64,000 nucleotides of DNA. It comes from Oceanobacillus alkalisoli. Its GTDB lineage: Bacteria; Bacillota; Bacilli; Bacillales; Amphibacillaceae. Each line of letters starts with the position of its first letter. The first letter of the stretch is position 1. The stretch covers positions 124,001 through 188,000 of the forward strand of contig NZ_JAKGBW010000005.1 of NCBI RefSeq assembly GCF_021556485.1, written 5' to 3'. Positions 26,750-36,838 of this stretch are shown here, piece by piece. The notes beneath the pieces are model-generated. The model saw nothing but the letters and a program-made list of their open reading frames with translations, did not search any database and was not told where the DNA came from. The translations under genes were made by a program, and so were the position numbers.

Positions 26750-26937
26750 ACCTAGGAGAGGTATTTAGCCGCGTTAGATATTAGATATCATGAGAGGAAA
26801 GCTTTTATTTCTTTGTATTTAAATACTTACAAAATATTGGAATAAGATAAGGCTAGTCTACCATCAACTTGCAGTGCGTTTTATCCTTTAATAATGAATG
26901 GACAGGGGAAGCACATTTAAGTATAATTTTGTGTTTT

Positions 26938-26951
26938 TGTAAGCGTTAGCA
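26938..26951. promoter_or_regulatory. CcpA cre site upstream of the second ABC operon
   Basis: TGTAAGCGTTAGCA matches all 14 positions of TGWAARCGYTWNCW, 98 bases before the binding-protein ATG. It indicates catabolite repression of the importer operon by CcpA. Confidence 0.75.
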
Positions 26952-27048
26952 TCGTGGAATCTCAATAGATATTATAGTCGAATAATGCTAGGAAAGAGTT
27001 GAGTAGTTATAGGTTTGAAGTATAAAACAATCATTTAGGAGGAAAAAA

Positions 27049-28395
27049 ATGAAAAAGCTTAGCTTGTTAGGATTACTAGTATTGATGCTTTTAATTTTAG
27101 GTGCATGTGGTGGGGGCGATGACGCTGAAACGAATGGGGGGGACGCAGAAGAATCTGTTGTTGCCGGTGCAGATTTAGAAGATGCAACCGAATTATCATT
27201 TTGGACTTTTGCTGGTACGCATGCTGACTTCTATGCAGATGCTGCTGAGAAGTGGAACGAGGAAAATCCTGATAAAGCAATTAAATTAACTGTTGGAACT
27301 TATCCGTTCGATCAAATGCATAATAATTTATTGCTCGCATTGCAATCTGGCAGCGGTGCTCCAGATTTGGCAGATATTGAAATCGCGAAATTCCCAAATT
27401 TTCTTAAAGGTGATATCCAATTAGAGCCCTTAAACGATTTAATTGAACCAGAGTTAGAAAGTTTTGTAGAAGAAAGGCTAGATATATATGCAGCGGACGA
27501 TATATATTATGGTGCTCCAACACACTTAGGTGCAACCGTAGTATATTACAATCAAGAAATAATGGACGAAGCTGGAGTTGATATAGACTCTATTAAAACT
27601 TGGGATGACTATGTTGATGCTGGTAAACAAGTTGTTAACACGACTGGTAAACCAATGACAACGATTCCAACGAACTGGTATGGTATTTGGCCGTTTGTTA
27701 CTCAAAAGGAATCAGACTTCTTTAATATAGACGGTGAATTTACTCTTGATAATGAAGAGAATATAGAAACACTAGAATTTATTAATTCTTTAATTAATGA
27801 ACATGAAATTGCAGAAATCGCACCTGGTGGAAATTACCATTCAGAAGAATTCTATGGTTTTATGAATGAAGAAGGACAAGCTTCTATCGTCATACCAATG
27901 TACTATATGAAAGATTTTGTAGAGTACATGCCTGATTTAGAAGGTAAAATGCAAATCCGGCCAATGCCGCTAGCACCTGGTTCAGAAACCCAGTCTGTAG
28001 CTATGGGCGGGACCGGTACTGCGGTCATAAGTCAATCGGAGCATACAGATTTGGCTAAAGAATTCTTGTATTTTGCTAAATTATCAAAGGAAGGAAATAT
28101 TCGTTTATGGACTGAGCTCGGATTTGATCCACCAAGGTGGGACGTATGGGAAGAACCAGAGGTAAGGGCAGATAATATATATTATGAGTTTTTCCATGAG
28201 GATATTTTTGATATTTTACTAACTATTAAAGACGATGTTGCTGGTATTAATCTATCAGAATACACACCAGATGTTTTATCAGAGATTGATTCCAATATTA
28301 TGCATAATGTTCTAAGGGAAGGTAATCAAACTCCAGAAGAGGCTTTAAAACAGTCTGCTGATACCATAAGACAGAAAATGGAAAGCGCAAATTAA
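27049..28395 (+). CDS. sugar ABC transporter substrate-binding lipoprotein (AraN-like)
   Basis: A 448-residue family 1 binding protein with lipobox LILGAC, an acidic linker, then ELSFWTFAGTHADFYADAA and LPTAIYGAPTHLGATVVYYN-like segments of the AraN type. Together with the next two genes it forms a CUT1 importer next to an intracellular arabinofuranosidase, which suggests arabino-oligosaccharides. AGGAGGAAAAAA precedes ATG 27049. A strong hairpin follows the stop. No ATPase in the operon, so MsmX is the likely partner. Confidence 0.82.
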   Translation: MKKLSLLGLLVLMLLILGACGGGDDAETNGGDAEESVVAGADLEDATELSFWTFAGTHADFYADAAEKWNEENPDKAIKLTVGTYPFDQMHNNLLLALQSGSGAPDLADIEIAKFPNFLKGDIQLEPLNDLIEPELESFVEERLDIYAADDIYYGAPTHLGATVVYYNQEIMDEAGVDIDSIKTWDDYVDAGKQVVNTTGKPMTTIPTNWYGIWPFVTQKESDFFNIDGEFTLDNEENIETLEFINSLINEHEIAEIAPGGNYHSEEFYGFMNEEGQASIVIPMYYMKDFVEYMPDLEGKMQIRPMPLAPGSETQSVAMGGTGTAVISQSEHTDLAKEFLYFAKLSKEGNIRLWTELGFDPPRWDVWEEPEVRADNIYYEFFHEDIFDILLTIKDDVAGINLSEYTPDVLSEIDSNIMHNVLREGNQTPEEALKQSADTIRQKMESAN

Positions 28396-28406
28396 TAGTT
28401 AACATA

Positions 28407-28432
28407 AAAAGGACAGGAAAACTGTCCTTTTT
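28407..28432 (+). terminator. hairpin terminator between binding protein and permeases
   Basis: AAAAGGACAG (28407-28416) pairs with CTGTCCTTTT (28422-28431), loop GAAAA, with a short T run. It probably terminates or processes most transcripts after the binding-protein gene. Confidence 0.7.
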
Positions 28433-28461
28433 CCCAAAATATGATTGTAAGAAGGGATAAA

Positions 28462-29430
28462 ATGACAAATAAGAAGTTTAAACAGAATACAAAAGATTAT
28501 GAATTTGGAGGAGGAAATATAGCAGAACCTCCAATGAGAAAAAGAACGAGAGGCTTTTTGAATTCAAAAAATGTTGTTCCATATGTATTTGTTTCTCCAT
28601 TTATAATTTCTTTTTTGATTCTTACTCTCTATCCGACAATTCAAGCTTTTATCATGAGTTTTCAAAGAATTTTACCCGGACAAGTTACTTTTATAGGATT
28701 TCAAAATTATGAAAGAATATTTAATCCAGCTTTTTTTAAGGCATTATCGAATACAACAATCTATACGATAGCAACAGTGTTTGTTCTTGTATTGGTACCT
28801 TTAATTTTAGCAATACTTTTAGACTCTAAATTTGTGAGATTTAAAACAATATTTCGTTCTGCATTGTTTATTCCTTCGCTAACATCTGTGGTAGTTGCAG
28901 GTATTATTTTTCGACTATTTTTTGCTGAATCAGAAAGTTCTATAGCTAACCAAATGATAGGTCTATTTGGTTTTGATCCAGTAAGCTGGCAATACACGGG
29001 ATGGTCTGGGATGTTACTAATGGTTTTAATTGCATCTTGGCGTTGGATGGGGGTTAACGTTTTGTATTTTCTAGCGGGATTACAAAATATATCAAAAGAA
29101 CTCTATGAATCAGCAGATATAGATGGTGCAAATATATTCCAAAAGTTTCTATACATTACTCTACCTTCCTTGAAACCTATTATGGTTTTTGTAACCACAA
29201 TAAGTATAATTGGTGGATTTAGGGTTTTTGAAGAAAGCTATGTACTATGGGAAGGTAATTCTCCAGGAAACATTGGTTTAACCTTAGTAGGATATCTGTA
29301 CCAACAAGGTATTCAGCAAAATGATATGGGATTCGGAGCAGCAATTGGAGTTATTATTTTATTAATAATTTTCATTGTAAGCATACTCTATTTATTAATA
29401 ACAGGTGGATTTAAAAGAGGTGACGAATAA
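28462..29430 (+). CDS. sugar ABC transporter permease (AraP-like)
   Basis: A 322-residue permease with an extended cytoplasmic N-terminus (about 45 residues), six membrane segments and the EAA loop ELYESADIDGANIFQKFLYI around residue 220. I start at ATG 28462, preceded by GAAGGGAT; an ATG seven codons upstream overlaps the hairpin tail and lacks a site. The next permease begins immediately after its TAA. Confidence 0.87.
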   Translation: MTNKKFKQNTKDYEFGGGNIAEPPMRKRTRGFLNSKNVVPYVFVSPFIISFLILTLYPTIQAFIMSFQRILPGQVTFIGFQNYERIFNPAFFKALSNTTIYTIATVFVLVLVPLILAILLDSKFVRFKTIFRSALFIPSLTSVVVAGIIFRLFFAESESSIANQMIGLFGFDPVSWQYTGWSGMLLMVLIASWRWMGVNVLYFLAGLQNISKELYESADIDGANIFQKFLYITLPSLKPIMVFVTTISIIGGFRVFEESYVLWEGNSPGNIGLTLVGYLYQQGIQQNDMGFGAAIGVIILLIIFIVSILYLLITGGFKRGDE

Positions 29431-30270
29431 ATGAAAAAGAAAAATGATACAGTGACTAAATGGCTGCTGACTATCATTATCGCGATCATAGCTTTCATTG
29501 CATTGTTTCCATTGATCAGTTTAATTATCTCTTCCTTTCGTCCCTCTACGGAACTAATGAGGGATGGGATAACTTTTTCGATTAACTGGAATGAATTATC
29601 TTTAGATAACTATGTATATATATTTACTCAAGCAGGTGAATATTGGCAGTGGTATGGTAATAGTTTAATAGTATCTGCTCTAACTATTATCTTATCTCTA
29701 TTTTTCTCTTCAATGGTTGGCTATTCCTTGGCACTATATAACTTTAAAGGAAGAAATTTAATATTCTTATTCGTTTTGGTTATTATCATGATTCCATTTG
29801 AGGTTTTAATGCTACCGTTATATCAATTGATGATAGATATAAAATTAATCAATACATATACTGGTATTATGTTGCCATTAATTGTTTCACCAACGGCAGT
29901 GTTCTTTTTTAGACAGTATGCAATGGGGCTGCCGCAAGAACTGATGGACGCTGCAAGAATTGATGGGTGTACAGAATATGGAATATTTTTCAAGGTAATG
30001 GCGCCTTTGATGTTACCGTCGTTTGCTGCAATGGCTATTCTACAGGGACTGCATAGCTGGAATAACTTTTTATGGCCATTACTTGTGATAAGGTCAAATG
30101 ATTTATTTACACTGCCTATTGGCTTGGCAACCTTACTAACTCCTTACGGTAATAACTATGATATTTTAATTGCGGGCGCTGTCATGACAGTTATTCCAAT
30201 TGTTATTCTCTTTGGTTTATTTCAGCGTTATTTTGTTGCAGGACTTACAACTGGCGGTATAAAGGGATAA
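29431..30270 (+). CDS. sugar ABC transporter permease (AraQ-like)
   Basis: A 279-residue MalG-type permease with six membrane segments; EAA loop QELMDAARIDGCTEYGIFFK near residue 180. The ATG abuts the previous stop codon and uses AAGAGGTGACG inside the end of that gene, so the two permeases are translated together. Confidence 0.88.
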   Translation: MKKKNDTVTKWLLTIIIAIIAFIALFPLISLIISSFRPSTELMRDGITFSINWNELSLDNYVYIFTQAGEYWQWYGNSLIVSALTIILSLFFSSMVGYSLALYNFKGRNLIFLFVLVIIMIPFEVLMLPLYQLMIDIKLINTYTGIMLPLIVSPTAVFFFRQYAMGLPQELMDAARIDGCTEYGIFFKVMAPLMLPSFAAMAILQGLHSWNNFLWPLLVIRSNDLFTLPIGLATLLTPYGNNYDILIAGAVMTVIPIVILFGLFQRYFVAGLTTGGIKG

Positions 30271-30306
30271 AAGTAAGAGATATTATTTGAAGAAGGTGCA
30301 ACTTAA

Positions 30307-30924
30307 ATGAATGTAGATGGATTTACCGGTTCACTGAATACAATTCTTACTTGGATAACTCGTTTAGCATTCCTAAATATAGTGTGGATTATATTTTCCA
30401 TAAAGGGTCTATTTATTGCAGGTATTTTCCCCTCGACAATTGCTGCCCTGGATATATGCAGAAAATGGAGAGAGGGAGAACACGACCTATCAATCTGGAA
30501 AACCTTTAAACGGTTTTATCGTAAGGAATTTTTAGTTTCAAATATTCTTGGCTGGACAATTATGTTGATAGGTACTCTTTTATATTTAAATTTTCTAGTT
30601 ATGAGTAATAGTCACGGCAAAGTTCCGATTATAGTACTTATTGCTTTTTACCTGATAACATTCCTATATATTATGATTGTAATTTGGTCATTCCCATTAC
30701 AATCACGTTATCATGCATCCTTATTTCAGCAGATAAAAAACGCGATAATAATAGGAGTAGTAAAGATACATTATACATTTGCTATATTAATTCTTTTGTT
30801 CTTTGTTTTCTATATATCCCTAAAACTCCCGGGGATGCTTCCATTCTTTACCTTTAGTATCACTCTTTTATGTTGGTCATGGATTTCTGAATATATATTT
30901 AAAGAAATAGAAGTAGCTAAATAG
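30307..30924 (+). CDS. YesL family (DUF624) membrane protein
   Basis: A 205-residue paralogue of the protein at 20610-21230. It shares the opening LNTILTWITRLAFLNIVWIIFS, the FPSTIAALDICRKWREGE motif and the FKRFYRKEFLVSN motif, with about five hydrophobic segments. It follows the permeases by 36 bases and precedes the arabinofuranosidase. The function is unknown; the recurrent position beside oligosaccharide importers suggests an accessory role in uptake. Confidence 0.8.
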   Translation: MNVDGFTGSLNTILTWITRLAFLNIVWIIFSIKGLFIAGIFPSTIAALDICRKWREGEHDLSIWKTFKRFYRKEFLVSNILGWTIMLIGTLLYLNFLVMSNSHGKVPIIVLIAFYLITFLYIMIVIWSFPLQSRYHASLFQQIKNAIIIGVVKIHYTFAILILLFFVFYISLKLPGMLPFFTFSITLLCWSWISEYIFKEIEVAK

Positions 30925-30992
30925 ATTCATGCTAGCTGCCGATGCGGAATAAGAACGGAGAAACACATATTGTATGATCATGAGCCAGATAA

Positions 30993-32540
<1,548 letters not shown>

Positions 32541-32699
32541 TTTTAACGATAAAAGGGAGAAAACATGGAAGATTAATAGATAGTTATGCGTTTGGTTTGA
32601 AAATAGCCCAATAACATTTGTTTGATGTTAAGTGATGTTAAGGGATAGTGTAGATTTAAGAACAAGGATTATGAAAATATAATCAAGAAGCGTAAAAAA

Positions 32700-32733
32700 C
32701 ATAAAAAAGCAGATAGCATCTTATGCTATCTGC
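32700..32733 (-). terminator. terminator of the ureohydrolase gene
   Basis: GCAGATAGCAT (32709-32719) and ATGCTATCTGC (32723-32733) form an 11-bp perfect stem with a three-base loop; read on the minus strand it is followed by TTTTTTAT. Confidence 0.85.
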
Positions 32734-32753
32734 ACTTATCCAATCGTGTTCAT

Positions 32754-33695
32754 CTATTTTTTGCTATAATAAATAACCCCTGCAAGCGCATATAAAACAA
32801 CCGTCGAAACAAAATGTGCTGAATTCTGATTTGAATCCTGTTGCGGGTAAACCTCCACAAAATCCATCCCAACAACACCTTGTTTACAAATTTCATGCAC
32901 GAGTGTGAGCAATTCATAAGAAGTTAGACCATTCCCATCAACCGGACCACCGGGATTAAAAGCAAAATCCAATACATCGCTACAGATACTTAAATAGACA
33001 CAGTCGACATCTTTATTTGCCATCGTGTGCAGTTCGCGAGCGAGCTGTTTCAAATCTCTATGCTCCCGAACATCATTGATTGTAACGGTGACAGCACCAG
33101 CATCTCGTGCATTTTGGCCAGCTTCTGGTAAGTTCCTTGGTCCGTGAATGCCGGTATGAATGATGCTTTCATTACGTACCCCATCTTGTTCATAAAGACG
33201 GGCGAAGGGACTGCAACGAGCGTACTCATCCCCATTGTGTGAAGGAAGGTTATCGTAATGCGCATCGAGATGGATGATTCCAACCTTTTTCCCTTGTTCA
33301 GCAAGTGCTCGAATGATCGGATATGTAATTCCGTGATCCCCGCCGAATCCAATCGGGAATTTACCAGTTTCCCAGAGTTTGCTTGTGAAGTTTGTAATTC
33401 TGCTCATTGTTTCCTCCACATCAGCTGGAACTACGTCGATATCACCCATATCCCCAAGCGTTAGATGTTCAAATACATCAATATGATCAAGTTCTGGCAG
33501 GTAGCCACTGTATCTTCCAGATGTTAACCGCATCACTTTCGGGCCGAGTTCACAGCCTGTATAATCACCCCAAGTGACAGCACCCTCCCAGGGTACACCA
33601 TAAACAACAGCATCAACATCTTCAATTGATTGACCTTTTGAAAGATTTTTTGCTCCGAGGAAGGTCGGTGTATTTCCGTAAATATATTTTTCCAA
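32754..33695 (-). CDS. agmatinase/arginase family ureohydrolase with altered metal motif
   Basis: A 313-residue ureohydrolase-fold protein. Two of the three manganese motifs are canonical: GGDHG and DAHYD (IIHLDAHYDNLPSH). The third, normally S-x-D-x-D, reads SICSDVLDFAFNPGG, with Cys in place of the first Asp that normally bridges the metals. That leaves the activity (agmatinase, formimidoylglutamase, guanidino hydrolase or none) open. I start at TTG 33695, nine bases after AAAGGA; a TTG three codons earlier directly abuts the site. Monocistronic with a strong terminator. Confidence 0.8.
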   Translation of the reverse strand: MEKYIYGNTPTFLGAKNLSKGQSIEDVDAVVYGVPWEGAVTWGDYTGCELGPKVMRLTSGRYSGYLPELDHIDVFEHLTLGDMGDIDVVPADVEETMSRITNFTSKLWETGKFPIGFGGDHGITYPIIRALAEQGKKVGIIHLDAHYDNLPSHNGDEYARCSPFARLYEQDGVRNESIIHTGIHGPRNLPEAGQNARDAGAVTVTINDVREHRDLKQLARELHTMANKDVDCVYLSICSDVLDFAFNPGGPVDGNGLTSYELLTLVHEICKQGVVGMDFVEVYPQQDSNQNSAHFVSTVVLYALAGVIYYSKK

Positions 33696-33780
33696 AAATA
33701 TCAATCCTTTCCATAGAAATCATCTTGTTTAAATAAAAAAGTAGAAAGCTATACGCTGTTCCACTTCCCTTCCTAGCCAT

Positions 33781-34002
33781 TTATAAACATGCCGATGTTT
33801 CCTTATTGCCCTTCAATCGAGTTATAATGCCATATCTATTTTTTTCCCCATCTTTATTTAATGTTAACGTATTGGTTCCTTCATCAAATGTAACTTCTTT
33901 TAAAGAAGAATGCTTATCCATATCAATCGTTATACGGAAATTAACGAACGATATACCAAATGCACTGGAGAATCGTTCTATAAAAGATTGTTGATTTGTC
34001 AT
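33781..34002 (-). CDS. small hypothetical protein
   Basis: A 73-residue frame starting MTNQQSFIERFSSAFGISFV, with a charged, strand-rich second half (LKEVTFDEGTNTLTLNKDGE). The amino-acid pattern looks like a genuine small beta-rich protein rather than a chance frame, but the ribosome site is weak and I do not recognise a family. It lies upstream of the ureohydrolase gene, on the same strand. Confidence 0.4.
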   Translation of the reverse strand: MTNQQSFIERFSSAFGISFVNFRITIDMDKHSSLKEVTFDEGTNTLTLNKDGEKNRYGIITRLKGNKETSACL

Positions 34003-34055
34003 GCACTTCAGAAGCCAATTTCATTAGAAACGACGGGTTTATTTCAAAGGATGAT

Positions 34056-34084
34056 TTGACAAGATACATCTAAGATGATAATAT
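34056..34084 (+). promoter_or_regulatory. strong sigma-A promoter facing the non-coding RNA candidate
   Basis: TTGACA (34056-34061), exactly 17 bases, TAATAT (34079-34084). Transcription would start near 34091. No coding frame of note follows on this strand. Confidence 0.7.
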
Positions 34085-34090
34085 AAATTA

Positions 34091-34419
34091 TTGAGTAACA
34101 AATAAGCACTCTGGCATTCTGCAAATGTTTTTGAAGATGCTTATTCAAACTGGAGCGACTAAGGGGTCGCAAGGACGCAAGAGCAGGTAGGGCTTGTGTT
34201 GCTTAAGTTAGAGAACATCCAGTGGAACACGTACCGCGGTTAAGTGAAATTCTTGAAATAACAAGTATAATTCATGCTGCGTTTTGAAATAATCACCCAA
34301 TAACTAAAATTAAAACGAAGAATTTCCCACCCGAGATATTCGGGATATAAAATATTAAAAATAAGCTTATATGTTACTGAAAGATGAAAGGGATACTCCT
34401 GTATGAGGGGTATCCCTTT
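34091..34419 (+). ncRNA. candidate structured non-coding RNA, unknown class
   Basis: A promoter-to-terminator unit with no gene. Helices seen: AATAAGCA/TGCTTATT (34101-34108 with 34138-34145); a junction closed by ACTGGA/TCCAGT (34149-34154 with 34218-34223) holding hairpins GCGAC/GTCGC (34155-34170) and CGCAAG/CTTGTG (34176-34198); CCCGA/TCGGG (34330-34344); and a final 10-bp hairpin at 34387-34419. It does not match the 6S, SRP, tmRNA, RNase P, T-box or riboswitch consensus sequences I know. It could be a trans-acting RNA, or a riboswitch that lost its gene. Confidence 0.5.
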
Positions 34420-34420
34420 T
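34387..34420. terminator. terminator shared by msmX and the RNA candidate
   Basis: AAAGGGATAC (34387-34396) pairs perfectly with GTATCCCTTT (34410-34419). It has TTTT on the plus strand and lies 18 bases after the msmX stop on the minus strand, so it can serve both. Confidence 0.7.
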
Positions 34421-34436
34421 CCAATGGAAGAAAAAA

Positions 34437-35534
34437 TTAATAAATTCTATCTTCTGTCTCTACGTCAAAGAAATGAACTTTATTCATATCAAATCCTAAT
34501 TTCACTGTATCTCCAGCTTTCACATCTGAACGAGAGTCGACACGGGCGATGAAGCTTTGATCAGCAACTTTCGAGTAAAGGAATGTCTCTGCACCGTTTA
34601 GTTCGGCAACTTCAATGCCAGCAGATATCGTTGACTCTGGTGTTGATTCAAGGAAAACAAGCTCATCTTTAATATCTTCCGGACGAACACCGAGAATCAC
34701 TTCTTTATCAAGGTAGCCATTATCTTTTAATGGCTTCAATTTACCTGCCGGGATTTTAATTTTTACGTCACCCATTGTAAAGTAGGAATCGTTCACTACA
34801 CCTGTAAAGAAGTTCATAGCTGGTGAGCCGATGAAGCCACCGACAAAAACGTTATTAGGATTCTTATACACTTCCTCAGGAGATCCGATTTGCTGGATAT
34901 CTCCGTCTTTCATAACGACGAGGCGAGTGGCCATCGTCATTGCTTCCGTCTGGTCGTGTGTAACGTAAATTGTAGTTGATTGCAGCCGTCTGTGCAGTTT
35001 TTGAATTTCTGTACGCATCTGGACACGTAGTTTAGCATCAAGGTTTGATAAGGGTTCGTCCATTAAGAACACTTTAGGATCACGGACAATGGCTCGACCT
35101 AATGCGACACGCTGACGCTGACCACCAGAAAGTGCTTTAGGTTTACGAGTTAAGTATTCTTCCAAACCTAAAATCTTCGCTGCTTCATTTACACGCTTAT
35201 CAATTTCAGCTTTTTTAAACTTCCGCAGTTTTAATCCAAATGCCATATTATCGTATACACTCATATGCGGATAGAGGGCATAGTTTTGGAAAACCATTGC
35301 GATATCACGGTCTTTTGGAGAAACATCGTTCATCCGCTTATTATCGATATACAGATTACCTTCCGTTATTTCCTCAAGACCTGCAATCATTCGTAGTGTA
35401 GTAGATTTTCCGCAACCGGATGGTCCGACGAATACGATAAATTCCTTATCTTGAATATGTAGGTTAAAGTCTTTAACCGCGACGACCTCTTTATCATATT
35501 TCTTTTGAATGTTTTCTAATACGAGTTCAGCCAT
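34437..35534 (-). CDS. msmX: multi-sugar ABC transporter ATPase (MsmX/UgpC family)
   Basis: A 365-residue ATPase. The N-terminal ABC domain has Walker [11 protein letters not shown]-loop ([12 protein letters not shown]), signature LSGGQRQR, Walker [17 protein letters not shown] and the switch His (YVTHDQTEA). The C-terminal 120 residues form the OB-fold regulatory domain of the CUT1 ATPases. In Bacilli one MsmX energises many sugar importers. Neither ABC operon in this window encodes its own ATPase, so this is the natural partner. ATG 35534 follows AAGGAGGA. Two cre sites sit just upstream. Confidence 0.93.
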   Translation of the reverse strand: MAELVLENIQKKYDKEVVAVKDFNLHIQDKEFIVFVGPSGCGKSTTLRMIAGLEEITEGNLYIDNKRMNDVSPKDRDIAMVFQNYALYPHMSVYDNMAFGLKLRKFKKAEIDKRVNEAAKILGLEEYLTRKPKALSGGQRQRVALGRAIVRDPKVFLMDEPLSNLDAKLRVQMRTEIQKLHRRLQSTTIYVTHDQTEAMTMATRLVVMKDGDIQQIGSPEEVYKNPNNVFVGGFIGSPAMNFFTGVVNDSYFTMGDVKIKIPAGKLKPLKDNGYLDKEVILGVRPEDIKDELVFLESTPESTISAGIEVAELNGAETFLYSKVADQSFIARVDSRSDVKAGDTVKLGFDMNKVHFFDVETEDRIY

Positions 35535-35557
35535 AATGAAATCCTCCTTCAACTATA

Positions 35558-35605
35558 TGAAAACGTTTTTATTTGTTGATTTCATTATAGGTGAAAACGG
35601 TTTCT
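35558..35605. promoter_or_regulatory. two CcpA cre sites upstream of msmX
   Basis: TGAAAACGTTTTTA (35558-35571) and TGAAAACGGTTTCT (35592-35605) each match 13 of 14 consensus positions; centres are 34 bp apart. They imply cooperative catabolite control of the shared ATPase. Confidence 0.7.
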
Positions 35606-35807
35606 CTTTAAATGGTAATCCTGCACAAAGCTTTGGATGTGTTTTAGGCAACTTTACAAATAAGTTTGTTTTATCCCGTCTTAACGGTCTGTAATCCCCA
35701 CGCCTCTTAATATAAGGAAAACCCAACATCTGAAGGCGGGTGATAAACAGTCCGTAAATCTCTGATTCTGTTTAACTAACATTCAGTGAACCCTCACTGA
35801 AGAAGTT

Positions 35808-36686
35808 TCACTTTATCAGTAATGCTAAGTAAACTGTCAGTGCGTGATGGAAGTTCCGAATATCCAAATCGGTCTTTTCTTTGAATTTTTCAATTCGATA
35901 TTGAAGACTGTTCCGGTGCATATACAATTTCTTAGCTGCTACAGATATATTTAAATTGCTCTTTAGAAAAACTTCCATCATTCTCAAGAATTCTTTGTCG
36001 TGTTGAAATTCCTGCGGGATCAGATTTTGTAGTTCGTCTTTTAATTCCAGTGTCAGTTGTTCAATAAGCATATAAGGTATTGCTTCAATATAAGAAATCA
36101 CATTATTATCCGAGTAGGAGAAGACGATGCTTGCTTGGGAGATTAATTGATTAAAATGGTATTTGGCTTGCTCTACTTCTGTGAGATATGGGCTTACGAA
36201 AAAACGAATTTTTGTATATAGGTCACTCATTAAAACATCGATAATTTCCTCTAACGAAATTTCCTCTTCATAGTCAGCGAGCTTTATATCAACAATGACT
36301 CCTTTTATTTCACTTTCCCAAAGAATAATAATATTTTTTTCAAATAATTGATTCAGCGCGTCTTTGAAATCTGCCGGTTGCAATTGGTCTTTCGAGATTT
36401 GGAAAAAGATCAGGCGGAACGAATTTTCTATTTTTGGTAGTTCACCGTCTGCTTGAATATATTGCTGCCACTTTATTTCTTCTTCCGTCCTTGGTGGGAA
36501 AATATGTTTATAAGGTTTAAAAAGCATATGTAAAAGAACAGATTCTTTCTCATTGATTTCAGATGGGTCGATGCTGATAATTTGTCCACTCTCTGTAAAG
36601 AACCACGTCAGCTTTTCGTTGAGTTCGGTCGGTGTTTTTTTATAGGATTGTAATGAAGGAAAATATTTTTTTAACTGCTGGAGCAT
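35808..36686 (-). CDS. PucR/CdaR-like transcriptional regulator
   Basis: A 292-residue protein with a C-terminal PucR-type helix-turn-helix (about 235-290): FLKSNLNISVAAKKLYMHRNSLQYRIEKFKEKT, in which NVS-AA-L-xHRNTLxYRL is the family pattern. The first 220 residues resemble the GGDEF-like middle region of such regulators rather than a known ligand domain. The target is unknown. Start ATG 36686 follows CAGGAGG. A GTAAAC/GTTTAC dyad 42 bases upstream may be an autoregulatory site. An NSS transporter gene lies upstream on the same strand. Confidence 0.75.
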   Translation of the reverse strand: MLQQLKKYFPSLQSYKKTPTELNEKLTWFFTESGQIISIDPSEINEKESVLLHMLFKPYKHIFPPRTEEEIKWQQYIQADGELPKIENSFRLIFFQISKDQLQPADFKDALNQLFEKNIIILWESEIKGVIVDIKLADYEEEISLEEIIDVLMSDLYTKIRFFVSPYLTEVEQAKYHFNQLISQASIVFSYSDNNVISYIEAIPYMLIEQLTLELKDELQNLIPQEFQHDKEFLRMMEVFLKSNLNISVAAKKLYMHRNSLQYRIEKFKEKTDLDIRNFHHALTVYLALLIK

Positions 36687-36727
36687 GGAAAAACCTCCTG
36701 GTTGTGTGTTGAACACCTAAAAAAATA

Positions 36728-36753
36728 GTAAACCATAATAGTATATAGTTTAC
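36728..36753. promoter_or_regulatory. dyad upstream of the PucR-like gene
   Basis: GTAAAC (36728-36733) and GTTTAC (36748-36753) are inverted with 14 AT-rich bases between them; several inner positions also pair. Candidate operator or AT-rich promoter; role inferred from position only. Confidence 0.35.
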
Positions 36754-36768
36754 CATTTTTCTGTTAAA

Positions 36769-36832
36769 GGTGCCTGGTAGAAGACATTTGTAAACGACAG
36801 ATTTAGAAAATGTTAGATTAGTGCCAGACACC
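36769..36832. repeat. GGTGCCTGG / CCAGACACC inverted pair
   Basis: Nine-base arms (36769-36777 and 36824-36832) pair with one G-U when transcribed from the minus strand. Similar GTGCCTGGCACC-type hairpins are scattered through Bacillales genomes. It may also end the zinc-ribbon gene transcript. Confidence 0.45.
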
Positions 36833-36838
36833 AACTAT

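Larger units (their letters stand above)
26070..27048. other. 979-bp intergenic region with regulatory and remnant elements
   Basis: No intact gene. It contains the third XylR box and promoter (26276-26316), MITE-like copy B (26472-26587), a degraded reading frame (26637-26749) and a perfect cre site (26938-26951). The remainder (26750-26937 and 26952-27030) is AT-rich with nothing I recognise. The length suggests a lost gene between promoter and importer operon. Confidence 0.6.

Noticed and set aside
34155-34186. GGACGCAAG similar to the cyclic-di-GMP-I riboswitch core
   Set aside because: The partner motif GCAAACC and the flanking helix order are absent.
34216-34240. T-box-like GTGGAAC...TACCGCGG in the RNA candidate
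   Set aside because: The T-box core is interrupted by extra bases, no stem I specifier loop is evident, and no downstream gene is on that strand.
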